A stretch of DNA of 64,000 nt from Saccharolobus shibatae B12 (GTDB taxonomy: Archaea; Thermoproteota; Thermoprotei_A; Sulfolobales; Sulfolobaceae): assembly GCF_019175345.1 (NCBI RefSeq), contig NZ_CP077717.1, positions 1,030,001 through 1,094,000 of the forward strand, read 5' to 3'. Made by a program: the position numbers and the translations under genes. How positions within the stretch are numbered: position 1 is the stretch's first letter; the number at the start of each line of letters is the position of its first letter. The notes below the pieces were generated by a model. That model saw nothing but the letters and a program-made list of their open reading frames with translations, ran no database searches and had not been told where the DNA came from. Of this stretch, positions 50,915 through 62,203 are shown piece after piece.

Positions 50915-52763
50915 ATACTAATTGAGTCCTTTTCTAGATAAAAATTTTTGAAATAAGCTTATAATCATAAAGGCAGATATTACTCTTGATTTAAGTTGAT
51001 AGAACCCGTACTTAACTTAGCGATTATATTTATTAGCTTAGCAGTACTAGTAATCATACTCATGAAGATTTTTGGAAAATCTACTGCTAAATTCGCCTAT
51101 TCCGATAAAGCTTTACAATTACAGAATAAATCACAGAAGAAAAAAGTCGAGATAGAGGATAAAAAGATAACCTGGGATGATATAGGGGGATATGAGGATG
51201 CTAAAAAAGAGATAAGAGAATACATAGAATTACCCTTAAAAAATAGGGACGTGGCAATGAAATATGGCTTAAAACCACCTAAAGGGATGTTATTGTTTGG
51301 CCCACCAGGTTGTGGAAAAACTATGATGATGAGAGCATTAGCTAACGAATCTAAATTGAATTTCCTCTACGTTAACATAAGCGATATTATGAGTAAATGG
51401 TATGGAGAAAGTGAGGCTAGATTAAGGGAGTTGTTTAATAATGCTAGAAAAAACGCTCCATGTATCCTTTTCTTTGATGAAATAGATACAATAGGCGTTA
51501 AAAGAGAGTCACACACTGGCGACTCTGTAACACCTAGATTATTATCCCTAATGTTATCGGAAATTGATGGATTACATAGTGAAGATGGAGTAATAGTAGT
51601 AGGGTCTACCAATGTTCCTCAAATGTTAGATAAGGCATTGCTCAGAGCTGGCAGATTTGATAAATTAATTTACATTGGTCCACCTAACAAAGAGGCTAGG
51701 AAACAAATTTTACAAATACATTGTAAAGGGAAACCGTTGGCTGAAGATGTGGACTTTGATAAATTAGCTGAAATTACTGAGAGGTATAGTGGAGCGGATT
51801 TGGCTAATTTATGTCAAGAGGCAGCGAGGAAAGTCGCATCTGAAGCAATAGAAAAAGGTACAGATAGGAAAATAACTATGGCAGATTTCATTGAGTTGAT
51901 CAAAAAATATAAGCCTAGTATAACGCTACAAATGATAGAAGATTATGAGAAATTCAGACTTGATTTTGAAAGAAGGGTACGTAAAGGAGAAGAGGAAAAT
52001 GAGCTAGAAGAGAAATTAACTTTGAATGATATAGGAGGCTATAACGAGATAAAGACTGAATTAAAAGAATTGTTAGAGTTACAATTATATCACTATAAAT
52101 TATTGGAACAATTGAAAGTTCCTCCAATTAGGGGAATATTACTTTACGGACCCCCGGGTGTAGGTAAGACCATGATGGCTAAGGCATTGGCTAAAACACT
52201 TAACGTCAAGTTAATTGCGTTAAGTGGAGCTGAGATTATGTATAAAGGGTACGAGGGTGCAATAGCAGCAATTAAGGAAGTATTTAACAGAGCGAGAGAA
52301 AACAAGCCCGCAATAGTTTTATTAGACGAGCTAGATGCAATTGCATCTAAAAGAAACTATAAGAGTTATACAGATTCTTCAAAAATTGTTAATCAACTGT
52401 TAACAGAGATGGATGGAATAAGAAGTTTGAAGGAAGTAGTTGTAATAGGGACTACAAATAGATTAAAAGCCATAGATCCAGCCCTATTGAGACCAGGCAG
52501 ATTTGATAAAATTATTCATATGCCACTTCCAAATAGGGAAGAGAGGCTAGATATACTAATGAAATATATTGGAAAAGAGGAATGCGAAAAAGTAGATTGT
52601 GGATTTTTAGCAGAGCAGACGGAAGGTTATTCAGGGGCTGACTTGTCTGCATTAGCGAGAGAGGCTAAGATGAAAGTGTTAAAGAGCATCTTGAGAGGAG
52701 AAAGCAATAGAACGTTAACTAAGGAAGACCTAATAGAGGCACTTAATAAAATACATCCATCAG

Positions 52764-54553
<1,790 letters not shown>

Positions 54554-54619
54554 TTAAGAGTTTTGTTCAACGATTCTAAAAACGTGAAATTAAATACCGT
54601 AAAAAACTAGAATAAATGT

Positions 54620-56119
54620 GTGAAAGTATTAGTAGTAACTGGAACTCTAGCTGCACCAATACTTTCTGAAGTTGCTAAGAACATTAAAGATACAAAGGTA
54701 GAGATTAAAGTGCTTAACTATCCCGTTGCCTCACTAATGAGTACAAAGTTTATAGCAGAGAACTTGAAGCAGACGAAATATGATGTAGATTACATACTTT
54801 TACCTGGTATGGTATATGGGGACGCTAAAATTGTTGAAGAAGTTACGGGAGTGAAAACGTTCAAAGGAACAGAGGAAGCCTGGGATCTTCCTAGGGTAAT
54901 TGAGGCCTTGAAAAATGGAGTACAACTTTCTACAACAGAACCCGCTGATAAGATTATAGGTAAAATGGACAACATAGAGGAGAAGCTAAGAAAAATAGAA
55001 GAAGAGGCTAAGATTTCTTTCGAAATAAATGGAGTTAAGATTACAACTTATCCGCCTCCTTTCAGAATATTTTTGGAAATAGATAATAAGCAAGAATTCG
55101 AGAAATTAGAGAGACTAAGGAAAAACATTAATGTAGTAGTATTAGGTCTTCCGGTAGGCCACTACGATTTAGATGAAGTCAAAAACAAGGTTAAACAATT
55201 GGTGGATTACGGATATGTTGTTGGAATAGATGCTGAATCGCCTAGGGAATTAAAAGAGGGTGTAAGAGCTGGAGCTTCATTCGTATTTAACTTAAATGAA
55301 ACTAACCTGGAGGAACTTGAGGAAATTAGGAAAGAAGCAGCGTTTGTCGTAGCCCCATTCAATACTGAAAATAGAGGAGAGATAACTGTTGATCTAGTTA
55401 TAAAAGCTAAACAGAAGGGATTCGATAAGTTAATAGCAGATCCAGTGTTGTCACCACCTCTAAGAGGGTTAGTAAATAGTATAATTGAGTATAAGTACGT
55501 GAGGACAAAGTTACAAGATATACCGATTTTAATGGGAATTCTTAACGTAACTGAACTCATTGATGCGGATAGTTTGGGAGTTAACGCACTTCTCTCTGCT
55601 ATTGCTGGAGAGTTGGGAATTTCTAACTTGCTAATTATGGAAAAGGGGAAAACGAAGTGGAGCAGTTGGGAATTATCACAGGCTACGAAAATGATAAGTA
55701 TAGCTTTGAAGGAAAATAGGCTTCCTAAAGATATAGGCATAGATTTGCTCGTACTTAAGGATAAGAGAAGATTTAGGGAGAATTTTGGCGCTGACGTAAT
55801 TGTTAATGAGTATATAGAGCCAGAAATGGACAAAAGTGGATTCGCTAAAATTTTCGTGAGCGAAGACGGATTTGGAGTAAAATGGATAGGTAAAAACAAG
55901 GTAACAATAAAAGGGAAAAATGGACTTAGTATCGGTAGAGAATTAGTTAGAAGAGTTAAGGATATTAGCAAAGAGCATGCAGTATATATAGGATATGAAC
56001 TAGCAAAGGCTGAAATTGCGTACCAACTCGATAAAAATTATATCCAGGACAAACCATTATTCAAAAAGATAATTAATGATAATTTCCATACCGAGCATGA
56101 TAAGAAAAGAGATCGATAA
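54620..56119 (+). CDS. Dihydropteroate-synthase-related protein
   Basis: 499 residues from GTG. A ~150-residue N-terminal archaeal domain precedes a TIM-barrel region (VVLGLPVGHYD, GIDAESPRELKEGVRAGASFVFNLN, LIADPVLSPPL, PILMGILNVTELIDADSLG) related to pterin-binding DHPS, then a C-terminal domain. This archaeal family is proposed to act in modified-folate (methanopterin/sulfopterin-like) assembly. The nearby PTPS and MptE-like genes support a pterin role. It overlaps the following gene. Confidence 0.85.
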   Translation: MKVLVVTGTLAAPILSEVAKNIKDTKVEIKVLNYPVASLMSTKFIAENLKQTKYDVDYILLPGMVYGDAKIVEEVTGVKTFKGTEEAWDLPRVIEALKNGVQLSTTEPADKIIGKMDNIEEKLRKIEEEAKISFEINGVKITTYPPPFRIFLEIDNKQEFEKLERLRKNINVVVLGLPVGHYDLDEVKNKVKQLVDYGYVVGIDAESPRELKEGVRAGASFVFNLNETNLEELEEIRKEAAFVVAPFNTENRGEITVDLVIKAKQKGFDKLIADPVLSPPLRGLVNSIIEYKYVRTKLQDIPILMGILNVTELIDADSLGVNALLSAIAGELGISNLLIMEKGKTKWSSWELSQATKMISIALKENRLPKDIGIDLLVLKDKRRFRENFGADVIVNEYIEPEMDKSGFAKIFVSEDGFGVKWIGKNKVTIKGKNGLSIGRELVRRVKDISKEHAVYIGYELAKAEIAYQLDKNYIQDKPLFKKIINDNFHTEHDKKRDR

Positions 56120-56519
56120 TATTACGTTTGTCTTCAGTGTAATTCCCCCAATAATTACGCTCAAGAATGCAGATGAAGATCTAAAGGACTTTCTCTTAAA
56201 ACTATCTAAATCTTTTAGGATAGATATTGCATGCGGGAATAGGGACAAGAAGTTATGTTATCCCGCAATATTTGGTGGGGTATTTGTATTTGATCATGAC
56301 TTGATCATAAAAAGATATGAGATCTACGGATATTTGTGCAATGGAGAAGAAGAGAGTGTGAAAAACATAAATCAGCTATTTAAGCAACTTGAGCAGGGTA
56401 AAGAATGGTGTTTTAGATTTGACGATAATTCCATTCTTTGTTTCAAGAACAGAAAGGAATCTAAAGAATGTAGGTGGATTGACAATATAGGCTTACGCTT
56501 TCTAATTTTCTCCTCCTAA
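56076..56519 (+). CDS. Hypothetical protein with clustered cysteines
   Basis: 147 residues, or 140 from the second ATG at 56097. It overlaps the DHPS-like gene by 44 nt. Six cysteines (ACGNRDKKLCYP, LCNGEE, WCFRFD, LCFKNRKESKEC) could bind metal or form disulfides. Pterin-cluster position is the only functional hint. Confidence 0.5.
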   Translation: MIISIPSMIRKEIDNITFVFSVIPPIITLKNADEDLKDFLLKLSKSFRIDIACGNRDKKLCYPAIFGGVFVFDHDLIIKRYEIYGYLCNGEEESVKNINQLFKQLEQGKEWCFRFDDNSILCFKNRKESKECRWIDNIGLRFLIFSS

Positions 56520-56538
56520 TGGACAAAAGATCTATTGA

Positions 56539-56955
56539 CTATGGATACTCTATAATTGCATAAGAGTCCTTTCCCTCATATATCTTTAAAAGTATTCTGT
56601 ACTTTTTATTCAGTTTTAGATATATGTCCTTTGCTATTTCAATACCTATATACTCAGCAGTGGGAAATGGAGCATCTATTACCTTGTAATCTACCCTGAA
56701 CGGACCTTCAAACCTCGACTTATCTAAGTCAACCTTCGGTATGATAAGTTTATGATCCCACTCTTGTATTACCTCTCTAATCATCTTTTTAAGTAAGTTA
56801 AAGTCTACTACAAATCCAGATTTCTCATTGACTTCACCCTCAACTTCCACATTAATAATATACGTATGACCATGAATTTGGCTATCAGCATATGACGATA
56901 AGGTATAATGAGCGGAATCCATTGTGATTCCTTCAATACCAACTCTAACTTTCAT
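56539..56955 (-). CDS. 6-pyruvoyltetrahydropterin synthase / QueD-family protein
   Basis: 138 residues. The PTPS fold with zinc ligands DSAHYTLS and [13 protein letters not shown], then [23 protein letters not shown]. The catalytic Cys of true PTPS is not in its usual place ([11 protein letters not shown]), so it may make 6-hydroxymethyl- or carboxy-type pterins instead. It fits the pterin cluster around it and overlaps the upstream gene by 11 nt. Confidence 0.88.
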   Translation of the reverse strand: MKVRVGIEGITMDSAHYTLSSYADSQIHGHTYIINVEVEGEVNEKSGFVVDFNLLKKMIREVIQEWDHKLIIPKVDLDKSRFEGPFRVDYKVIDAPFPTAEYIGIEIAKDIYLKLNKKYRILLKIYEGKDSYAIIEYP

Positions 56956-57448
56956 TTAAAGACCTCCTTATATTCTTGTCAAAATGTTCCCATGTGGACT
57001 CGCTTAAATATCTTATCTCATCACATAATGATCTAATGTTAGAATCAGTCTTTACAATCCTTTCAACAAGACTGTGGAAGCCTATTAAAACAGTATAATC
57101 ACCGTAAGCTACTTCCTTATTTCCGAAATATATCTTTTCGCCTAGAACCATATTTCCACCCTCCTCAATCATCTTGTAAATCGCATATACTAAATTATCT
57201 ATATTAATGTTAGCCTTATAGTGAGAGAACTTATCCTCGATCTCATATCTTAGCGTGTATATTTTATCCTCAATTAAATTAATGAGACTATCTAATATTT
57301 CTAGTTGCGCTTTGAAATTCTCTATCGAGAGAAGATGTTTATACTTACTCATCATAATACAAGTAGTATTACAAGGTACAGATATGTTTAGAATTGGTAA
57401 AGTGATACTAATTCGCTCCTTCAAGTAACTTTCGGCATCTTCATTCAT
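56945..57448 (-). CDS. Hypothetical protein coupled to the PTPS-like enzyme
   Basis: 167 residues, largely helical ([33 protein letters not shown]), with a conserved-looking [13 protein letters not shown] near residue 125. Not recognised. Overlap with the PTPS-like gene suggests a pterin-related function. It is divergent from the MNT-like gene with a 31-bp gap. Confidence 0.55.
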   Translation of the reverse strand: MNEDAESYLKERISITLPILNISVPCNTTCIMMSKYKHLLSIENFKAQLEILDSLINLIEDKIYTLRYEIEDKFSHYKANINIDNLVYAIYKMIEEGGNMVLGEKIYFGNKEVAYGDYTVLIGFHSLVERIVKTDSNIRSLCDEIRYLSESTWEHFDKNIRRSLNES

Positions 57449-57479
57449 AATTTTTATATTGAGTAACTAACTATTAAAC

Positions 57480-57857
57480 ATGAAGTTACTTCTAAGTGTA
57501 ATTGAGGACTTATCCTCTCTTTTTATAGAATGGTACGGAGATTATGTGAAAAAGATTATAGTTGGTGGAAAATCCTTTGAAAAATTTGATGAAAATGAGG
57601 AGGTAATTTATTTATTAGTGTTAGATAAAGTCTCCAAAATCTCACTCTATGCTAGGGGTGAAATATTTTCGTTCTTCTACAATAAGGTAAAGAATATGGA
57701 GAGTACAAAGAATTTTATCTTAAGCCATGGTGATTTACCTAAAATCTATGGATTAATATTATCTCCTAAGGAATTGGAATACGAAATACCAATAATTGAG
57801 TATCTAAATAATCATGGAAAAGTACTATATTCTTCAGAGGATGAGAAAAATGGATAA
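57480..57857 (+). CDS. Degenerate MNT-type nucleotidyltransferase-like protein
   Basis: 125 residues. YGDYVKKIIVGGKSFEKFDENEEVIYLLVLDKV mirrors the MNT antitoxin core (fG..v..v.lfGS.a.G....SDiDllvv). However, the GS pair is GGKS and the DxD metal motif is lost, so it is probably inactive. It overlaps the HEPN-like gene, the usual arrangement of MNT-HEPN pairs, which supports the weak sequence resemblance. Confidence 0.5.
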   Translation: MKLLLSVIEDLSSLFIEWYGDYVKKIIVGGKSFEKFDENEEVIYLLVLDKVSKISLYARGEIFSFFYNKVKNMESTKNFILSHGDLPKIYGLILSPKELEYEIPIIEYLNNHGKVLYSSEDEKNG

Positions 57858-58242
57858 AAGTCTAGTAGCTGCTGAATATTTGCTCAGGGCTAGAAGAACG
57901 TTAAAAGAGGCACAAATAGCCTTTGAGGATGGAGATCTTTACTACACTGTGGTAAGAAGCTTAGATACTATAGAAAATTTAGCTAGAGTGTTGTTAGCTT
58001 TAAAGGATATATTTAGATATGAACCCCTTTGGAATACTACAATAATGCTTAATAATGAAAGTAATATAGAGAAGAAATTAAGGGATCTCGAACTAAAACT
58101 AATACCAATAATCTTGATAAACGAGTCCTCTTTGAAAACTCCAACTGTGATAATAAGGAATAAGGAAGCGGAAATGTTGGTTGACGAAATTACTAAAATT
58201 CTAGAAGAGGTTGAGAGAATATATGATGAATATCACGATTGA
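57841..58242 (+). CDS. HEPN-like helical protein
   Basis: 133 residues from the ATG at 57841 (an alternative is 57850). An antiparallel helical pattern typical of HEPN domains (AAEYLLRARRTLKEAQIAFEDGDLYYTVVRSLDTIENLARVLLAL). The RNase motif Rx4-6H is not formed: the Arg of VVRSLDTIE lacks the His. Together with the decayed MNT-like partner it looks like a domesticated former toxin-antitoxin pair, or a structural HEPN protein. Confidence 0.5.
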   Translation: MRKMDKSLVAAEYLLRARRTLKEAQIAFEDGDLYYTVVRSLDTIENLARVLLALKDIFRYEPLWNTTIMLNNESNIEKKLRDLELKLIPIILINESSLKTPTVIIRNKEAEMLVDEITKILEEVERIYDEYHD

Positions 58243-58426
58243 TCTCGACTCCTACACATGTTCGAGTGATCCATTAGAGGCAATTGAGTACTTGCTTCAT
58301 AATAATGTAATATTTAAGATAAATTTAAAAAATCCATATTTCGAGACAATAAAAGGTAAATTCAACATTGACATAATTAAGGAGGAAGGTGATATAATTT
58401 ACTTTATAGTACGTTCGGATGGTTGA
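58223..58426 (+). CDS. Small hypothetical protein
   Basis: 67 residues from ATG 58223, overlapping the HEPN-like gene by 20 nt and the MptE-like gene by 4 nt. beta-rich pattern ([28 protein letters not shown], then [10 protein letters not shown]). No family recognised; tight coupling implies it belongs to the pterin operon. Confidence 0.5.
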   Translation: MMNITIDLDSYTCSSDPLEAIEYLLHNNVIFKINLKNPYFETIKGKFNIDIIKEEGDIIYFIVRSDG

Positions 58427-59052
58427 ACTTTTATAAAATAGTAAGGAGTTGGTTCGGATTTAAAGAAAGGGATGACTATATTTCTGCATCAATACTAAAC
58501 TATCTAGTAAACAAGGAGTACGATGAGTCTGAATTAAGAGACATAATTAAGGGAAGGGAAATTGCAGTAGTTGGAGCAAGTCCTCAGTTGGATAAAATAA
58601 ATAAGATTGAAGAGGACGTTATAATAGCTGCGGATGGTGCCACAAACTATCTCATAAATATAGGAGTTATCCCTGATATTGTGGTAACTGATTTGGATGG
58701 TCTTCAAACTTTCCATAAAAACCCGATATACGTAGTGTTGGCTCATGGTGATAATATCAGTTTACTACCTAAGGTCAAGGAGATGGATAAGGTAATTCCG
58801 AATTCACAAGTAATGCCTTTTGGTCGTTTAAAACTGTATGGTGGGTTCACTGACGGAGATAGGGCCGTAGTTTTAGCAAAGTACATGGGAGCTAGGAAAA
58901 TAAGATTATATGCCATGGATTTTGAATCCGGAATTATTGGAAAATACTCTAAACCATACTATAAGAGAGACGTACCAGCTTCGATGATAAAAAGAAAAAA
59001 GTTAGAAATAGCCAGAATGATAATTGAACAAGTTTTAAATTATGATGAATAG
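58423..59052 (+). CDS. mptE: MptE-like 6-hydroxymethylpterin diphosphokinase
   Basis: 209 residues from TTG. DUF115-type fold: [76 protein letters not shown]. The Asp residues of ADGA and TDLDG are those of the thiamine-diphosphokinase-like superfamily that transfers diphosphate to 6-hydroxymethyl-dihydropterin. That is the step before the DHPS-type reaction. This completes a pterin pathway neighbourhood with the PTPS- and DHPS-like genes. Confidence 0.88.
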   Translation: MNFYKIVRSWFGFKERDDYISASILNYLVNKEYDESELRDIIKGREIAVVGASPQLDKINKIEEDVIIAADGATNYLINIGVIPDIVVTDLDGLQTFHKNPIYVVLAHGDNISLLPKVKEMDKVIPNSQVMPFGRLKLYGGFTDGDRAVVLAKYMGARKIRLYAMDFESGIIGKYSKPYYKRDVPASMIKRKKLEIARMIIEQVLNYDE

Positions 59053-59056
59053 TAAG

Positions 59057-59065
59057 TTTTAAATA
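59057..59065 (+). promoter_or_regulatory. TATA box of leuA
   Basis: TTTTAAATA, about 24-27 nt before the ATG at 59085. The expected transcript would begin at or next to that ATG, supporting it as the original leaderless start. Confidence 0.5.
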
Positions 59066-59084
59066 GCATTATACCGAAGTTTAC

Positions 59085-60244
59085 ATGGTGCGTACGAGGT
59101 ATGAGTATTCTCTACGCCTAAAAAAATTAGGATATTTGATACTACTTTAAGAGATGGTGAGCAAGCTCCCGGTATAGATCTAACAATGGAGCAAAAAATA
59201 ATGATAGCTAGGAAATTAGCAGATTTAGGCGTTGATGTAATTGAAGCAGGTTTTCCTGCCTCTTCAGAAGGAGAATTCATAGCTACTAAAAAGATTTTCG
59301 AAGAAGTAGGGGATCAAGTAGAAGTAATTGGATTATCTAGATCCAATAAAAACGATATAGATAAGACAATAAGTACTGGAATCTCAAGTATACACTTATT
59401 CATAGCCACTTCAGAATTACACATGAAATATAAATTAAAGATGACAAAAGAGGAGGTTCTAAATAAGATCTATGAAAGCGTGAAATACGCAAAAGATCAC
59501 GGTATGATAGTGGAATTTAGCCCAGAAGACGCAACAAGAACTGAAGAGGACTTCCTGTTTACAGCAATTAGAACTGCAATAGAAGCAGGGGCAGAAAGGA
59601 TAAATATACCAGACACAGTAGGGACTATGCATCCTTTCAAGTATTATGATATGATAAAGAAAATTGTAAACTTCGTAGGTGAGAGAATAATAGTGAGTGT
59701 TCACTGCCATAACGACTTCGGCTTAGCAACAGCGAATTCATTAGCCGGTGTATACGCTGGTGCTAAACAAGCTCACGTTACTGTAAACGGTATAGGTGAG
59801 AGAGCTGGGAACGCATCATTAGAAGAAGTAGTAATGGGAATAAAGAAATTACTAAATTATGAGACAAATGTGAAAACTTGGAAATTGTATGAGGTAAGTA
59901 GGTTTGTGGCTGAAATGACTGGCGTACCAGTGCCCTATTTCAAGGCAATTGTTGGAGATAATGCCTTTGGTCACGAATCTGGGATACACGTTCATGGAGT
60001 AATAGAAAACCCCTTCACATATGAGCCAATTTCGCCAGAAGAAGTAGGTAATTTCAGAAGATTGGCATTAGGCAAGCACAGTGGGATACATGGTTTAAGG
60101 AAATTATTAGAAGAACAAGGAATATACCTATCTGAAGATAAATTAAAAATAGTCCTAGCTGAGATTAAGAAATTAGCTGAATCTGGTAATAAGGTAACAG
60201 TAGAAGATGCGAAAAACATTGCACTTAAATTGATGAATTCTTAA
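59085..60244 (+). CDS. leuA: 2-isopropylmalate synthase-like enzyme with 1-nt frame offset near the start
   Basis: DRE-TIM metallolyase: [39 protein letters not shown] and [17 protein letters not shown] identify the IPMS/homocitrate group, closer to IPMS. The first ordinary in-frame start (ATG 59186) would cut off the active-site strand. A leaderless ATG at 59085 reads [14 protein letters not shown] up to an A7 run (59120-59126), and a -1 shift there enters IRIFDTT, giving 386 residues. Either one A is missing, slippage occurs at A7, or a non-AUG start is used. The allosteric C-terminal domain is absent. Confidence 0.85.
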
Positions 60245-60252
60245 ACGATCTT

Positions 60253-60888
60253 ATGGTACTAAAATATTTTGGACATTCTTGTGTTTTAATTGATGATAAA
60301 ATATTAATTGACCCGCATGATGGGGGAAGTATTGGTTTACCTAAACCAGATATAAAAAAGGTAGATCTAATCTTAATAACACACGATCATTACGATCATA
60401 ACGCATACCAAATTTTTGAATACAAAGATCTCAAAATGAACTTCTATGGCTCTTTAAATTACGCCAATTACACCATAAAGGGAATAAAGAGTTACCATGA
60501 TAAGTATAACGGTAAATTAAGAGGACAAAATAGCATATACGTGATACAAAAGAATGACGGTGAGAAGATTGTCCATCTTGGAGATATAGGTCACCTTCCA
60601 GACGAAAGTATTTATAAGGAATTATATGGAGCAGATGTCCTTTTAATACCCATAGGTGGAGTAATAACTATAAATTACAAGGAAGCACTAGAGATAATTG
60701 ATAAAGTTTCACCTAAAATTATAATCCCAATACACTATTGGATTAAAGGACATTACATGCCTTTAGACCCTCCAGAAGAGTTCTTATCTAATATAAAATA
60801 TGAGGTAAGAGGAATAGATCTGAAAAACAATCTTATAGATGAAAAGATAGAAGAGAACAAGAAATTAGTGTATATTTTATCCTACTAG
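60253..60888 (+). CDS. UPF0173-type metallo-beta-lactamase-fold hydrolase
   Basis: 211 residues. HDHYDHN metal motif near residue 45, [11 protein letters not shown] near 115 and HYWIKGHY near 165 form the MBL site. The family hydrolyses small esters or phosphoesters of unknown identity. It starts 8 bp after leuA, and its stop overlaps the stop of the convergent RHH gene. Confidence 0.88.
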   Translation: MVLKYFGHSCVLIDDKILIDPHDGGSIGLPKPDIKKVDLILITHDHYDHNAYQIFEYKDLKMNFYGSLNYANYTIKGIKSYHDKYNGKLRGQNSIYVIQKNDGEKIVHLGDIGHLPDESIYKELYGADVLLIPIGGVITINYKEALEIIDKVSPKIIIPIHYWIKGHYMPLDPPEEFLSNIKYEVRGIDLKNNLIDEKIEENKKLVYILSY

Positions 60889-61061
60889 AGCTTTATCTTT
60901 TCAACCCTCGCTACTGGGACTCTCTCCTTAGATAACTCGTCCCTTACCATCTTTTCTATGGCTTTCCTTATTGCTTCTGATCTATTTAAACCGTATTTTA
61001 TAGCGTATCTATCCAATAACTCTAATAGGTCTTCTTCTACCTTAAATGTTACAACTCTCAT
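60885..61061 (-). CDS. 58-residue ribbon-helix-helix regulator
   Basis: ATG at 61061, stop at 60885. The sequence [38 protein letters not shown] is a textbook CopG-type RHH: beta strand, helix, turn (NRS) and helix. A 15-residue basic tail follows. It likely binds operators as a dimer. It overlaps the MBL hydrolase stop by 4 nt. Below common length cut-offs and easily missed. Confidence 0.8.
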   Translation of the reverse strand: MRVVTFKVEEDLLELLDRYAIKYGLNRSEAIRKAIEKMVRDELSKERVPVARVEKIKL

Positions 61062-61210
61062 CTTTTATCATATATAAAATTGTCATCAGTAAGGTTTAAG
61101 TATTCTCTGGATCAGTATTCCCGGATTCTTCCATAAAGAGGAATACATAATAGAAAATAAAGATTAATATACTCCCACTGCAATATTAATATTTAGAGGA
61201 GTGTACAGAG

Positions 61211-61528
61211 ATGCCTACAATACATTTATCATTACCAGAGTGGATGTATGACGAACTTAAACAGAAGGCTGATGAATTAGGAATTCAAATGACTGATTTA
61301 GTCAAATTGTTTATAAAGAAAGGGCTTGAAGGAGACTTTGAGAGAGATGAAGAGAATGAAGAGAAAAAGGAGAACGTTAAGTATGATGAGAGTATAGCCT
61401 TTTTAGAGGCTAAAGTTGCGCAGTTAGATTCATTATTGGTGGAGGTGTTAAAGAAGTTGCAGATATTAGAAGAGGAGAAAGATGAGGAAGAGGAACAAGT
61501 AGAGATAGTGGATAGTAATCAAAGCTGA
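61211..61528 (+). CDS. RHH-like protein with acidic coiled-coil tail
   Basis: 105 residues. Residues 1-45 (TIHLSLPEWMYDELKQKADELGIQMTDLVKLFIKKGL) match an RHH unit. The remainder is a charged linker and a helix with leucine heptads (FLEAKVAQLDSLLVEVLKKLQILEEEKDEEEEQ) that may oligomerise. Preceded by GAGGAGTG 6-13 nt before the ATG. Similar RHH-plus-coil proteins are abundant in Sulfolobales; targets unknown. Confidence 0.7.
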   Translation: MPTIHLSLPEWMYDELKQKADELGIQMTDLVKLFIKKGLEGDFERDEENEEKKENVKYDESIAFLEAKVAQLDSLLVEVLKKLQILEEEKDEEEEQVEIVDSNQS

Positions 61529-61742
61529 TCTCCTCTCCATTCTATGAGGGTGTTCTATATAGGTTCCTTTAGTGGATCATAAGTTCTCCCACTGATTCGG
61601 AATTACATCTCTCATTTGAGAGGTAGCAGAGGTATATAGAAATTCACCATATTATCTTACTTATAAACTTTTCTTCATCCCCACTATAAGGGTGAGGCTT
61701 TCAGATGTAAAAAAATTTAACCTATCCTTAACTAATTTTTAT
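61529..61742. other. Upstream part of a 409-bp intergenic region
   Basis: AT-rich, no ORF. A CCCCAC...GGTGAGG patch at 61680-61697 could form a weak hairpin. It ends with the promoter of the candidate RNA at 61743. Confidence 0.4.
61713..61720 (+). promoter_or_regulatory. TATA-like box of the candidate RNA
   Basis: AAATTTAA, centred about 26 nt before the abrupt GC-rich start GGCCTGCG at 61744. Confidence 0.45.
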
Positions 61743-61850
61743 TGGCCTGCGTGATTTTAGACCAATCCCCGAGTACCGGGGTAAAATGATCGCAGGAGGG
61801 TCACCCCCGGATTTTATGATTATCAAGTGATGTGGCAGGGACGAACTGAA
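61743..61850 (+). ncRNA. Candidate structured RNA, about 100 nt, with competing helices
   Basis: GC-rich island with its own TATA box. A 17-bp hairpin: CCTGCG/CGCAGG (61746-61751/61791-61796), ATTTTA/TAAAAT (61754-61759/61782-61787) and CCCCG/CGGGG (61767-61771/61777-61781), with a bulge GACCAAT. Alternative pairings exist: CCGGGG (61776-61781) with CCCCGG (61805-61810), and CCTGC (61746-61750) with GCAGG (61835-61839). A GTGATGT...CTGA pair at 61828-61849 resembles half of a C/D motif. Class unknown. Confidence 0.55.
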
Positions 61851-61937
61851 ATTAGTGTGGAAAAATTAAAAGACTGACCTATCGTATATTCCTAATAGAA
61901 TGAAAATACACGAAGATAATTAATAGATGAGAAAAAA

Positions 61938-62171
61938 TTACATTACTATTAAAGTCACGGTCCTTATTATATTAGGATTCCTTCTTATCTCATATATTAC
62001 TTTCTTTAAATCATCAGATGACTTAGCTTCTACTTCTACTACCACATCATATTCACCATAAACTGGATCTGCTCTTACAACACCTGATACTTTTTTAGCC
62101 ATATCCGCTACTTCCATTTCCTTACCAACAGTAGTAGATACGAGAATGTAGGCTCTTACAACTTCTGCCAT
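61938..62171 (-). CDS. Stand-alone Lrp/AsnC RAM-domain protein
   Basis: 77 residues forming only the effector-binding half of Lrp regulators (VRAYILVSTTVGKEMEVADMAKKVSGVV, then VYGEYDVVVEVEAKSSDDLKKVIYEIRRNPNI). There is no DNA-binding domain. Such SMALL-type RAM proteins bind amino acids or co-assemble with full regulators. The 32-bp gap to the upstream ABC-2 gene permits co-transcription. Confidence 0.85.
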   Translation of the reverse strand: MAEVVRAYILVSTTVGKEMEVADMAKKVSGVVRADPVYGEYDVVVEVEAKSSDDLKKVIYEIRRNPNIIRTVTLIVM

Positions 62172-62203
62172 AAAATATTAATTACGACTCAATATTTAAA
62201 GGT

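Noticed and set aside
55207-55971. 254-residue minus-strand ORF
   Set aside because: Lies antisense inside the DHPS-like gene and is a Ser/Leu/Thr/Ile-rich shadow without motifs.
61828-61850. Complete box C/D sRNA
   Set aside because: Only one C-like and one D box with an imperfect C; no D'/C' pair could be found upstream.
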